From positions 1 through 10,017 of the forward strand of contig JASLIY010000172.1 in NCBI GenBank assembly GCA_030152675.1: a DNA stretch of 10,017 nucleotides, given 5' to 3'. The position numbers and the translations under genes are program-made. Source of the stretch: Acinetobacter sp. (GTDB lineage Bacteria; Pseudomonadota; Gammaproteobacteria; Pseudomonadales; Moraxellaceae). Shown in pieces: positions 1 through 6,233 of the stretch; the first letter of the stretch is position 1, and each line of letters starts with the position of its first letter. The notes below the pieces were generated by a model. The model ran no database searches. It had not been told where the DNA came from and saw only the letters and a list, made by a program, of their open reading frames with translations.

Positions 1-59
1 TTAATTATGGTTGCATGATAGAGAAAAAGTCCATAAGTAGCTACACTTAGTCCTTTAAA

Positions 60-74
60 AATTCAGCCTGAATT
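60..74. promoter_or_regulatory. 15-bp palindrome upstream of amgK (possible operator)
   Basis: Two perfect 7-bp arms, AATTCAG (60-66) and CTGAATT (68-74), flank a single central base. The element ends 14 bp before the amgK start, where a dimeric regulator could act. I could not find a convincing -35/-10 pair in bases 1-88, and amgK also lacks a clear Shine-Dalgarno sequence. A palindrome of this size can occur by chance about once in 10 kb, so the operator reading is a guess based on position only. Confidence 0.2.
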
Positions 75-88
75 AGATTTTATAGAAA

Positions 89-1105
89 ATGAATACACAA
101 CGTGAACAATCGATACACCAATGGCTCGTTACAGCACTTCACTCTGATCAGTTCGAGATTAATTTTCTCGCCGGGGATGCAAGTTTTCGACGCTATGCAC
201 GCATAACTTTGAATAATAAAGCATTTATGTTGATGGATGCGCCGCCTGAAAAAGAAGACTGCACGCCATTTGTTCATATTGCTGAGTTTTTTGATCAACA
301 CGGTGTACGCGTACCGCATATCTTTGCCAAGGATTTGACTCAAGGCTTTTTGCTATTAGAAGACTTTGGCGATGTGTTGTTGTCAACGCTACTGAGCAAT
401 GCAACGGTCGATGCTTATTATCAGCAATGTTTTAAACAGTTGGTACAACTACAAAGCATCCCAGCGCAAGGCATTTTACCCGCCTATAGCCATGAAAAAC
501 TCATGACGGAAATGCGTTTGTTGACCGACTGGATGCTTCCTGCTTTGGATGTCGATTGTAGCGTTGCGGAGCAGGCAATGATTGAACAAGCCTTTGCTTT
601 CTTGGCGGATGCTGCAGTCGCGCAACCTCAAGTGATCGTACATCGAGACTTCCATAGTCGTAATTTGATGAAAATCGAGGCTGAGCAAGATTTAGGGGTG
701 ATCGATTTTCAGGATGCAGTGATCGGTGCAGATACGTATGATTTGATCTCTTTAACCCGTGATGCCTATGTGCAGTGGCGTCCAGATCAGGTTGAACATT
801 GGTTTGAAATGTTTTATGCCTTATTGCCAGAGAGCGCCAAACAAGATCGTTCCTTGGCGCAGTTTAAGCGCGATGCCAATTTGATGGCGATTCAACGTCA
901 TATCAAAATTTTGGGAATCTTTGTGCGTCTCTATGTTCGCGACGGAAAATCGGGCTATCTCAATGATTTACCGCGTGTGATGTGGTACTTGCTCGAAGAA
1001 AGCAAACAAATCGCGGAGTTAAATGAGTTTATGGCATTTATTCAACAGCGAGTGATGCCAGCCTTTGAGCAAAAATACGGAACTTATCAGGTGGTCAGCG
1101 CATGA
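89..1105 (+). CDS. amgK: N-acetylmuramate/N-acetylglucosamine 1-kinase AmgK
   Basis: This is a cytoplasmic sugar kinase of the aminoglycoside phosphotransferase (APH) fold. It phosphorylates the anomeric hydroxyl of MurNAc (and GlcNAc) released during peptidoglycan turnover, feeding MurU. The 338-residue protein carries the Brenner-type catalytic loop HRDFHSRN at residues 185-192, with D187 the expected catalytic base, and a metal-binding IDFQD at 205-209 followed by DTYDL. The N-terminal GDASFRRYAR segment (29-38) fits the nucleotide-binding lobe. The ATG at 89 gives the usual family N-terminus, but the Shine-Dalgarno is weak. The stop overlaps the murU start by 4 bp (ATGA), which indicates translational coupling. 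The AmgK-MurU pair, known from Pseudomonas and relatives, bypasses de novo UDP-MurNAc synthesis and contributes to intrinsic fosfomycin tolerance. The assignment rests on motifs plus the murU neighbour; an unrelated APH-family kinase is unlikely. Confidence 0.93.
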   Translation: MNTQREQSIHQWLVTALHSDQFEINFLAGDASFRRYARITLNNKAFMLMDAPPEKEDCTPFVHIAEFFDQHGVRVPHIFAKDLTQGFLLLEDFGDVLLSTLLSNATVDAYYQQCFKQLVQLQSIPAQGILPAYSHEKLMTEMRLLTDWMLPALDVDCSVAEQAMIEQAFAFLADAAVAQPQVIVHRDFHSRNLMKIEAEQDLGVIDFQDAVIGADTYDLISLTRDAYVQWRPDQVEHWFEMFYALLPESAKQDRSLAQFKRDANLMAIQRHIKILGIFVRLYVRDGKSGYLNDLPRVMWYLLEESKQIAELNEFMAFIQQRVMPAFEQKYGTYQVVSA

Positions 1106-1791
1106 AAGCCATGATTTTAGCGGCAGGCATGGGCAATCGTATGCGCCCATTGACCTTACATACGCCGAAACCCTTACTTGAAGTCGGTGGCAAGCCCTTG
1201 ATCGTGTGGCATATCGAAAAACTTCATGCCATTGGAGTTCGAGAAATTGTAATCAATACCGCGTGGTTGGGCGAAAAACTGCTCGCTGCGCTGGGTGACG
1301 GTTCGCAATTTGGCGTGACGATCCTGTGGTCGCATGAAGGTGAGGGACTCGAAACTGCCGGTGGCATTATCAATGCCTTGCCGTTGTTGGGCGATGCGCC
1401 TTTTATCTTGGTCAATGGTGATGTGTGGACCACGATGGATTTTGCTCCATTGATGCAGTTGGAGTTGGGGCAGGATTTGGCGCATTTGGTTTTGGTGTCG
1501 AATCCCGTGCAACATCCACAGGGCGACTTTACCCTGTCCGCAGGGAAGTGCTGCCTGTTCGAGCAACAGCAAGTCGGTGAAAACCTGACCTATAGTGGTG
1601 TCGCGGTATATTCGCCAGCCATGTTTCAGGGTTTAGCTGCTGGAAAGCGCGCCATGTTGCCTCTATTTCAACAAGCCATGCGTCAAGGTTTGGTCTCTGC
1701 ACAGAAACTGCAGGGTGTCTGGGTGGATGTGGGAACACCTGAGCGCTTGGCCGATTTAGATCAGCAAATATCACAGGGTCTCTATGATTAA
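1102..1791 (+). CDS. murU: N-acetylmuramate alpha-1-phosphate uridylyltransferase MurU
   Basis: This cytoplasmic nucleotidyltransferase converts MurNAc-1-phosphate and UTP to UDP-MurNAc, the second step of the AmgK-MurU salvage route. The 229-residue protein is a compact GT-A type sugar-1-phosphate nucleotidyltransferase. The signature LAAGMGNRMRPLT is at residues 6-18, followed by TPKPLL (21-26) with the UTP-binding lysine. ETAGGI is at 84-89 and the metal-binding NGDVW at 105-109. A second aspartate lies in WVDVGTPERL (D209). There is no C-terminal left-handed beta-helix or acetyltransferase domain, so GlmU or a full-length RmlA/GalU is excluded by length. The start codon overlaps the amgK stop (ATGA), so the two genes are almost certainly co-translated. 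An inverted repeat straddles the stop codon. Confidence 0.93.
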   Translation: MKAMILAAGMGNRMRPLTLHTPKPLLEVGGKPLIVWHIEKLHAIGVREIVINTAWLGEKLLAALGDGSQFGVTILWSHEGEGLETAGGIINALPLLGDAPFILVNGDVWTTMDFAPLMQLELGQDLAHLVLVSNPVQHPQGDFTLSAGKCCLFEQQQVGENLTYSGVAVYSPAMFQGLAAGKRAMLPLFQQAMRQGLVSAQKLQGVWVDVGTPERLADLDQQISQGLYD

Positions 1792-1811
1792 TATGGTTAA
1801 ATGCATATTAA
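1788..1811. repeat. 8-bp inverted repeat across the murU stop codon
   Basis: Perfect arms TTAATATG (1788-1795) and CATATTAA (1804-1811) are separated by 8 bases and include the murU TAA. The stem is A+T-rich and no T-run follows, so it does not look like an intrinsic terminator. It could be a weak mRNA 3' structure or a protein-binding site. No function is claimed. Confidence 0.35.
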
Positions 1812-1826
1812 CTCAGCATTGATAGC

Positions 1827-1854
1827 TGTTCCACGCGGCAGAAATCGGTATACT
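1827..1854 (+). promoter_or_regulatory. Putative rsmG-parA-parB promoter with parS-like site
   Basis: A good -10 hexamer, TATACT, lies at 1849-1854, 31 bp before the rsmG start. The best-spaced -35 candidate, CTGTTC (1826-1831, spacer 17), is poor. Overlapping it is TGTTCCACGCGGCAGA (1827-1842), which matches the Pseudomonas-type parS palindrome TGTTCCACGTGGAACA at 13 of 16 positions. The left half-site is perfect and the right half 5 of 8. A ParB-responsive operator in front of parAB would fit known ParB autoregulation, but both the promoter and the ParB site are inferred from sequence alone. Confidence 0.35.
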
Positions 1855-1885
1855 TCGAAGTAATTTTTGTCAATGTTGCGTATCT

Positions 1886-2518
1886 ATGCATCCTTTTTTT
1901 CAAGCCTTAAAGCATGATAGTCAACACATGGGCATTCAGCTCAGTGATGATACCTTGTCTGTTTTACTTCAATATCAAGATGCTTTGCAGTTGTGGAACA
2001 AAGCTTATAATTTGACAGCTATACGCGACCCGAAGGAAATGCTGGTCAAGCATTTACTCGATAGCCTGAGCATCCTCAATCATCTACCTGAAGGTCGTTT
2101 ATTGGATATCGGCACGGGTGGTGGGATGCCAGGTATGATTATCGCACTGACACAGCCTGAACGTGAGTGTGTGCTGTTGGATTCAAACGGTAAAAAAATA
2201 CGTTTTCTCAAACAATTGATTGCCGATTTAAAATTAAAAAATGTCACCGCGGTACAAACCCGGGTCGAAAACGAACAAAGCATTGCCGATTTAGGTCAGT
2301 TTGACGTCATTACCAGTCGTGCATTTGCCTCGCTGACAGATTTTGTTGAAGCCTCTCTACCTTATATGCATGCACAGAGTAAGATTGCGGCCATGAAAGG
2401 TTTGGTTCCTGAAGATGAAATTGCAGCTTTGGCAGACACATGGCAATGCCAAATTATTGAATTAAGCGTGCCGCGTTTAGATGAGCAACGTCATTTACTT
2501 GTATTAAAAAATATTTAA
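1886..2518 (+). CDS. rsmG: 16S rRNA (guanine527-N7)-methyltransferase RsmG (GidB)
   Basis: This SAM-dependent Rossmann-fold enzyme methylates N7 of G527 in the 530 loop of 16S rRNA. In other bacteria its loss gives low-level streptomycin resistance. The 210-residue length is typical. The family segment NLTAIRDP is at 42-49, with KHLLDSL at 55-61. SAM-binding motif I, LDIGTGGGMPG, is at 73-83, an acidic VLLDSN at 96-101, and ITSRAFASL at 142-150, followed by KG at 171-172. The ATG at 1886 gives the usual short N-terminal helix, although no strong Shine-Dalgarno is seen. It sits 25 bp upstream of parA. This rsmG-parA-parB linkage is widespread near bacterial origins, but here the customary mnmG (gidA) is not next to it. 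Confidence 0.97.
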   Translation: MHPFFQALKHDSQHMGIQLSDDTLSVLLQYQDALQLWNKAYNLTAIRDPKEMLVKHLLDSLSILNHLPEGRLLDIGTGGGMPGMIIALTQPERECVLLDSNGKKIRFLKQLIADLKLKNVTAVQTRVENEQSIADLGQFDVITSRAFASLTDFVEASLPYMHAQSKIAAMKGLVPEDEIAALADTWQCQIIELSVPRLDEQRHLLVLKNI

Positions 2519-2543
2519 ATCTGATTTAGGATTAGGATTTACC

Positions 2544-3317
2544 ATGGCTCACATTATAGCGATCGCAAACCAAAAAGGTGGCGTAGGTAAAACCACAACC
2601 GCTGTGAACCTTGCCGCATCACTCGCCGTACTCAAAAAGCGCGTGTTGTTGGTGGACATGGATTCGCAAGGCAATGCCACCATGGGGTCAGGCATTCAAA
2701 AAAATGATCTGCTGTATTCGGTGACCGATGTCATGCTCGGCGAAGTACCGATCAGCACCGCGATTCATCAATCCGAAGTTGGCTATAAAGTGCTGGGTTC
2801 AAACCGTGATTTGGCTGGGGTAGAACTGAGCATTGCAGATCAGGATGGCCGTGAGTTTATCTTGCGCAATGCGCTGCAAGAAATTGAAAAAGATTTTGAT
2901 TATATTATTGTCGACTGTGCGCCGAGTTTGAGCTTGATTACTGTCAATGCTTTGGCGGCAGTACAGGGCGTAATCATTCCGATGCAGTGCGAATATTATG
3001 CACTCGAAGGTTTGGCAGACCTCACCCAAACTATTGATAAGATTCAACAGGCGCTCAATCCAAACCTCGAAATCGTCGGTGTGGTACGTACCATGTATGA
3101 TGCGCGGAATGCATTGACCCGTGATGTTTCTGCAGAGTTGGAGCAGTTCTTTGGTGCTAAGTTATATGAAACTTTTGTCCCAAGAAACGTGCGCTTGGCT
3201 GAAGCGCCGGCGCATGGTTTGCCGATTATTTATTTTGAGAAAAGCTCAAAAGGTGCAATTGCCTACTTAAATTTGGCAGTCGAAATCTTGAAGAAAACCA
3301 AAGTGAAAAGGAAATAA
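2544..3317 (+). CDS. parA: Chromosome-partitioning ATPase ParA (Soj)
   Basis: This is a deviant Walker-type ATPase that binds DNA non-specifically as an ATP dimer and is stimulated by ParB to segregate the origin region. The 257-residue protein has the deviant P-loop KGGVGKTT at residues 11-18, with signature lysine K11 and catalytic-loop lysine K16. The A' motif LLVDMDSQGN is at 35-44 and Walker B IIVDCAPSL at 121-129. There is no extra N-terminal helix-turn-helix, so it is the small chromosomal type, not the plasmid P1-type ParA. A good Shine-Dalgarno (AGGA, 2534-2537) sits 6 bases before the ATG. The stop is 3 bp from the parB start. MinD is excluded by the lack of a C-terminal amphipathic helix and by the parB partner. 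Confidence 0.96.
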   Translation: MAHIIAIANQKGGVGKTTTAVNLAASLAVLKKRVLLVDMDSQGNATMGSGIQKNDLLYSVTDVMLGEVPISTAIHQSEVGYKVLGSNRDLAGVELSIADQDGREFILRNALQEIEKDFDYIIVDCAPSLSLITVNALAAVQGVIIPMQCEYYALEGLADLTQTIDKIQQALNPNLEIVGVVRTMYDARNALTRDVSAELEQFFGAKLYETFVPRNVRLAEAPAHGLPIIYFEKSSKGAIAYLNLAVEILKKTKVKRK

Positions 3318-3320
3318 AAC

Positions 3321-4214
3321 ATGACCATCAAAAAACGTGGGTTAGCCAAAGGTCGTGGTTTAGATGCGTTGCTTGGTTCAATCCAGAAAGAAAAGCTACA
3401 GCTTGAAGCCCAAGGTGTGGATCATGGTCAGTTGAAACAAATCGATGTAGATCAGTTGCAACGGGGTACTTATCAGCCGCGTCGTTTTATTCATGAGGCA
3501 GATTTACAAGAGTTAGCGGCTTCGATTGAAAAGCATGGTGTGATGCAGCCGATCGTGATCCGTCCGATTGCCGATGCTGAACAACCTTATGAAATCATTG
3601 CGGGTGAGCGTCGTTGGCGTGCAGCGCAGTTGGCTGGGCTGAAACAAGTGCCGGCAATTGTGCGTGAACTCACCGATCAAGTGGCGATTGCGCTGGCTTT
3701 GATTGAAAACATTCAACGTCAGGATTTAAATCCAATTGATCAGGCCATGGCACTGCAACGTTTCCATGAAGAGTTTGGCCTAAGTCATCAAGAAATTGCC
3801 GATACCGTCGGCAAAGCACGGACCACCATCAGTAACCTCTTGCGTTTGTTAAGCCTCACGGATCAAGTGAAGCAGTTGATGCAAGAGGGCCAGATCGATA
3901 TGGGGCATGCGCGTGCGATCTTGAGCATGAAGGCAGATGACCAAATCAAGATGGCCAACATCGTGATCGAGAAAGGTTTATCGGTACGTCAAACTGAACA
4001 GTGGGTACGTGATTGGAATGCGCCAAAGCAAGATCCTGCCGCTAAACCTGCAGTATCCGCCGACCTTAATCAGTTGACTCAGCAGCTATCTGAACGTTTT
4101 AGTGCCAATGTCAAAATCGATCATAACAAACAAGGCAAAGGCAAATTGGTGATTCATTACCACTCGTTGGATGAGTTGGATGGTATTTTAAATATTTGCT
4201 TAGCAGAGAAATAA
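3321..4214 (+). CDS. parB: Chromosome-partitioning protein ParB (Spo0J)
   Basis: ParB is a CTP-dependent sliding clamp that loads at parS sites and, with ParA, drives origin segregation. The 297-residue protein has the basic N-terminal stretch KKRGLAKGRGLDALLG (4-19), the ParA-interacting region. The ParB/sulfiredoxin-like domain follows, with YQPRR at 51-55, the CTP-binding EIIAGERRWRAAQ (91-103) and ENIQRQDLNP (129-138). A helix-turn-helix (about 155-176, LSHQEIADTVGKARTTISNL) comes next, then GHARAIL (195-201) and a C-terminal dimerisation segment. Its Shine-Dalgarno (AAGGA, 3308-3312) lies in the end of parA, so the two genes are coupled. A degenerate parS-like sequence lies upstream of rsmG. 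No obvious terminator follows the stop. Confidence 0.97.
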   Translation: MTIKKRGLAKGRGLDALLGSIQKEKLQLEAQGVDHGQLKQIDVDQLQRGTYQPRRFIHEADLQELAASIEKHGVMQPIVIRPIADAEQPYEIIAGERRWRAAQLAGLKQVPAIVRELTDQVAIALALIENIQRQDLNPIDQAMALQRFHEEFGLSHQEIADTVGKARTTISNLLRLLSLTDQVKQLMQEGQIDMGHARAILSMKADDQIKMANIVIEKGLSVRQTEQWVRDWNAPKQDPAAKPAVSADLNQLTQQLSERFSANVKIDHNKQGKGKLVIHYHSLDELDGILNICLAEK

Positions 4215-4497
4215 GCCGTATGACGCTGCGATGTGCACATCTGTACTTTTGCAAGATGCTTGAACTTACGCACAAAACATGGGCGTGAAATTGTAGAAGT
4301 CATGATAAACTCGTCGCGGCGTGATTCTAATAACGCAGCCATGCTCGAAATGTATTGAGCATCTGGTTGGGTGATAAAAGCATGGTATGGCGCAGCACTG
4401 ACATCTGCTGTGATCGCATTGTAAGGATGGGGTTACAGGCGTTGGATGTATTCAAATTTGTATCTGCAACACAGTTCTTTTCCGAGGTTGTTCACCA
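4215..4497. other. 283-bp region between parB and msbA without a recognised gene
   Basis: No known gene or RNA family is recognised here. Visible structure includes a perfect 12-bp palindrome GATGTGCACATC (4230-4241) just after parB. A potential hairpin lies at 4341-4362, with arms ATGCTC and GAGCAT. Another is at 4391-4412, with core arms CAGCA and TGCTG. None has a downstream T-run, so they are not intrinsic terminators. A short open frame (4382-4501) runs into msbA, and I found no strong promoter. A long msbA leader or a decayed gene are both possible. Confidence 0.5.
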
Positions 4498-4501
4498 GTG
4501 A
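4382..4501 (+). CDS. Possible 39-aa upstream ORF overlapping the msbA start
   Basis: An ATG at 4382 opens 39 codons that stop at TGA 4499-4501, overlapping the msbA GTG (4498-4500) in a GTGA arrangement typical of translationally coupled genes. The product is mixed in character, starts MVWRSTDICC and ends in a hydrophobic FKFVSATQFFSEVV stretch. No Shine-Dalgarno precedes the ATG and I recognise no family. A frame of this length is common by chance, so it may be only leader sequence. The overlap is the sole argument for it. Confidence 0.15.
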   Translation: MVWRSTDICCDRIVRMGLQALDVFKFVSATQFFSEVVHQ

Positions 4502-6228
4502 AAAAAGATTTTCAAGTCTATCTTCGCCTTCTTGCCTATCTAAAACCCTATTGGGGAGTCGCATTACTGGTTCTACTCGGTTTTGGACTGAATGCGGCCA
4601 CTGAAGTTTCGGTTGCCAAGCTACTGAAATTCATTATTGATGCGATCCAAGACGGTAGTCGTGAAAATCTAGACTGGTTCCCAGTCTTTATCGTGCTGTT
4701 GATGTTCTTTCGTGGTCTGGGTTTATTCATGGGCGGTTACTATACCGCAGTGATTTCCAGAAGCTTGGTGTTTAGTATGCGCCAAGAGGTGTATGCCAAA
4801 TTACTGCGCTTGCCATCACAATATTATTTGGACAATTCTTCCGGTCATATCACTGCCAAGATCATGTACAACGTTGAGCAAGTGACAGCGGCATCTTCTG
4901 AATCGCTCAAAGCCATTGTCAAAGATGGTTTGATTACCTTGGGTTTGCTGGGTTATTTGTTTTATAGCAACTGGCGTTTGACGTTGTGTATTTTTATTTT
5001 CTTGCCAGTGATTGGCTTGTTGGTGCGTAAAGCCTCGAAACGCATGCGTAAGCTTTCGATCGAAGTGCAAGACACCATGGGTGATGTCAATCACGTGGTG
5101 CAAGAAAGCGTCAGTGGTCAGTCCGTGGTGAAAAGTTTTGTTGGCGAAGCAAGCGAACAACAGCGTTTCTACCATCACTCACAAGAAAACTTAAAACGTA
5201 GCCTGAAAATGGTGGTGGTGCAAAACCTCAACAGCCCTGTAGTGCAGTTGGTGATCGCAATGGCGATGAGCTTAATTGTGTGGATTGCATTACGTCCACA
5301 GATTTTTGGTGATACCTCCGCAGGTGAGTTTGTGGCTTATATCACAGCTGCTGGCTTGTTGGGTAAACCCATCAAAAGCTTGACCGATGTCAATGAAAAA
5401 CTACAACGCGGTATGGCGGCAGCACATTCAGTATTTGAATTGCTCGACATGCCAGAAGAACAAAATACCGGTACACAAAAACCGACCCTCAAAGGTCAGA
5501 TCCAATTTGAACATGCCAATTTGAGTTATCGCGGTGATATTCATGCGATCCGTGATTTTAATTTAAATATTGAAGCTGGACAGACCGTGGCTTTGGTTGG
5601 GCGTTCTGGTGCGGGTAAGACCTCATTGGTCAACTTGCTGACACGTTTTCAAGAGCTGAGTTCGGGGCAGTTGTATTTAGATCGGATTGCGATCCAAGAT
5701 ATTGAATTGGCCTGTTTGCGTTCACAAGTGGCGATGGTCAATCAGCAAGTGGTGCTGTTCGACCGTTCAGTGCGTGAAAATATTGCCTATGGTCAGCTCG
5801 AAGGTGCCAGTGATGAAGCCATCATTGCAGCGGCCAAAGCGGCTTATGCGCATGACTTTATTATGGCCTTGCCGCAAGGTTATGACACTGAGTTGGGGGC
5901 GCAGGGCTTGTCACTCTCAGGCGGCCAACGTCAGCGAATTGCGATTGCGCGTGCGATCTTAAAAGATGCACCGATCATGATTCTTGATGAGGCGACCAGT
6001 GCGTTAGACAATGAATCAGAACACTATATTCAAAAAGCCTTTGATGCTGCGATGCATGATCGTCATCGCACCACCATTGTGATCGCGCATCGTTTATCTA
6101 CCATTGAAAATGCAGATTTGATCGTGGTGATGGATCAAGGTCATATTGTTGAGCAGGGCAGCCATCAAGAATTGTTGGCGAAAAAAGGCGCGTACTACCA
6201 ATTACATCAGCGTAATTTCGAGGAATAA
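4498..6228 (+). CDS. msbA: Lipid A export ABC transporter MsbA
   Basis: MsbA is an inner-membrane half-transporter that works as a homodimer, flipping core-lipid A to the periplasmic face before Lpt-mediated export. The 576-residue protein has an N-terminal six-helix exporter domain (about 15-310) and a C-terminal nucleotide-binding domain. Walker A GRSGAGKT is at 368-375, the Q-loop around NQQ 415-417, and signature LSLSGGQRQR at 471-480. Walker B IMILDEATSALD is at 493-504 and the H-loop is H531 in IVIAHRLST. The start is GTG: GAGG (4484-4487) lies 10 bases upstream and the N-terminus aligns with MsbA (LLAYLKPYW). Immediate linkage to lpxK, 5 bp downstream as in Escherichia coli, separates it from generic ABC exporters. 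It heads the msbA-lpxK-kdsB-holB run. Confidence 0.95.
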   Translation: MKKDFQVYLRLLAYLKPYWGVALLVLLGFGLNAATEVSVAKLLKFIIDAIQDGSRENLDWFPVFIVLLMFFRGLGLFMGGYYTAVISRSLVFSMRQEVYAKLLRLPSQYYLDNSSGHITAKIMYNVEQVTAASSESLKAIVKDGLITLGLLGYLFYSNWRLTLCIFIFLPVIGLLVRKASKRMRKLSIEVQDTMGDVNHVVQESVSGQSVVKSFVGEASEQQRFYHHSQENLKRSLKMVVVQNLNSPVVQLVIAMAMSLIVWIALRPQIFGDTSAGEFVAYITAAGLLGKPIKSLTDVNEKLQRGMAAAHSVFELLDMPEEQNTGTQKPTLKGQIQFEHANLSYRGDIHAIRDFNLNIEAGQTVALVGRSGAGKTSLVNLLTRFQELSSGQLYLDRIAIQDIELACLRSQVAMVNQQVVLFDRSVRENIAYGQLEGASDEAIIAAAKAAYAHDFIMALPQGYDTELGAQGLSLSGGQRQRIAIARAILKDAPIMILDEATSALDNESEHYIQKAFDAAMHDRHRTTIVIAHRLSTIENADLIVVMDQGHIVEQGSHQELLAKKGAYYQLHQRNFEE

Positions 6229-6233
6229 GCCGC

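Noticed and set aside
1..88. Divergent promoter for a gene to the left (for example lptD)
   Set aside because: No convincing -10/-35 pair on the minus strand, and the left-hand gene lies outside the window.
80..343. 87-codon minus-strand open frame opposite the start of amgK
   Set aside because: Antisense to the conserved amgK N-terminal lobe, with no recognisable domain.
4250..4262. 13-bp direct repeat TGCAAGATGCTTG shared with the start of lpxK (6253-6265)
   Set aside because: One chance 13-bp match is expected in a window of this size, and the second copy is coding sequence.
4157..4342. 61-codon minus-strand open frame overlapping the end of parB and the following gap
   Set aside because: Part of it is the antisense of conserved parB. 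The product resembles no known protein and there is no ribosome binding site or promoter.
4489..4504. parS-like symmetric sequence at the msbA start (TTCAC-CA-GTGAA)
   Set aside because: The half-site spacing is wrong for parS and the bases are fixed in part by the start codon and Lys-Lys codons.
5089..5104. CACGTG-centred match to parS inside msbA; a similar one lies near 7917 in kdsB
   Set aside because: Only about 10 of 16 positions match, and both are in conserved coding sequence.
5687..5962. 91-codon + strand open frame inside msbA
   Set aside because: Out-of-frame shadow of the nucleotide-binding domain, which shows all expected motifs in the msbA frame.
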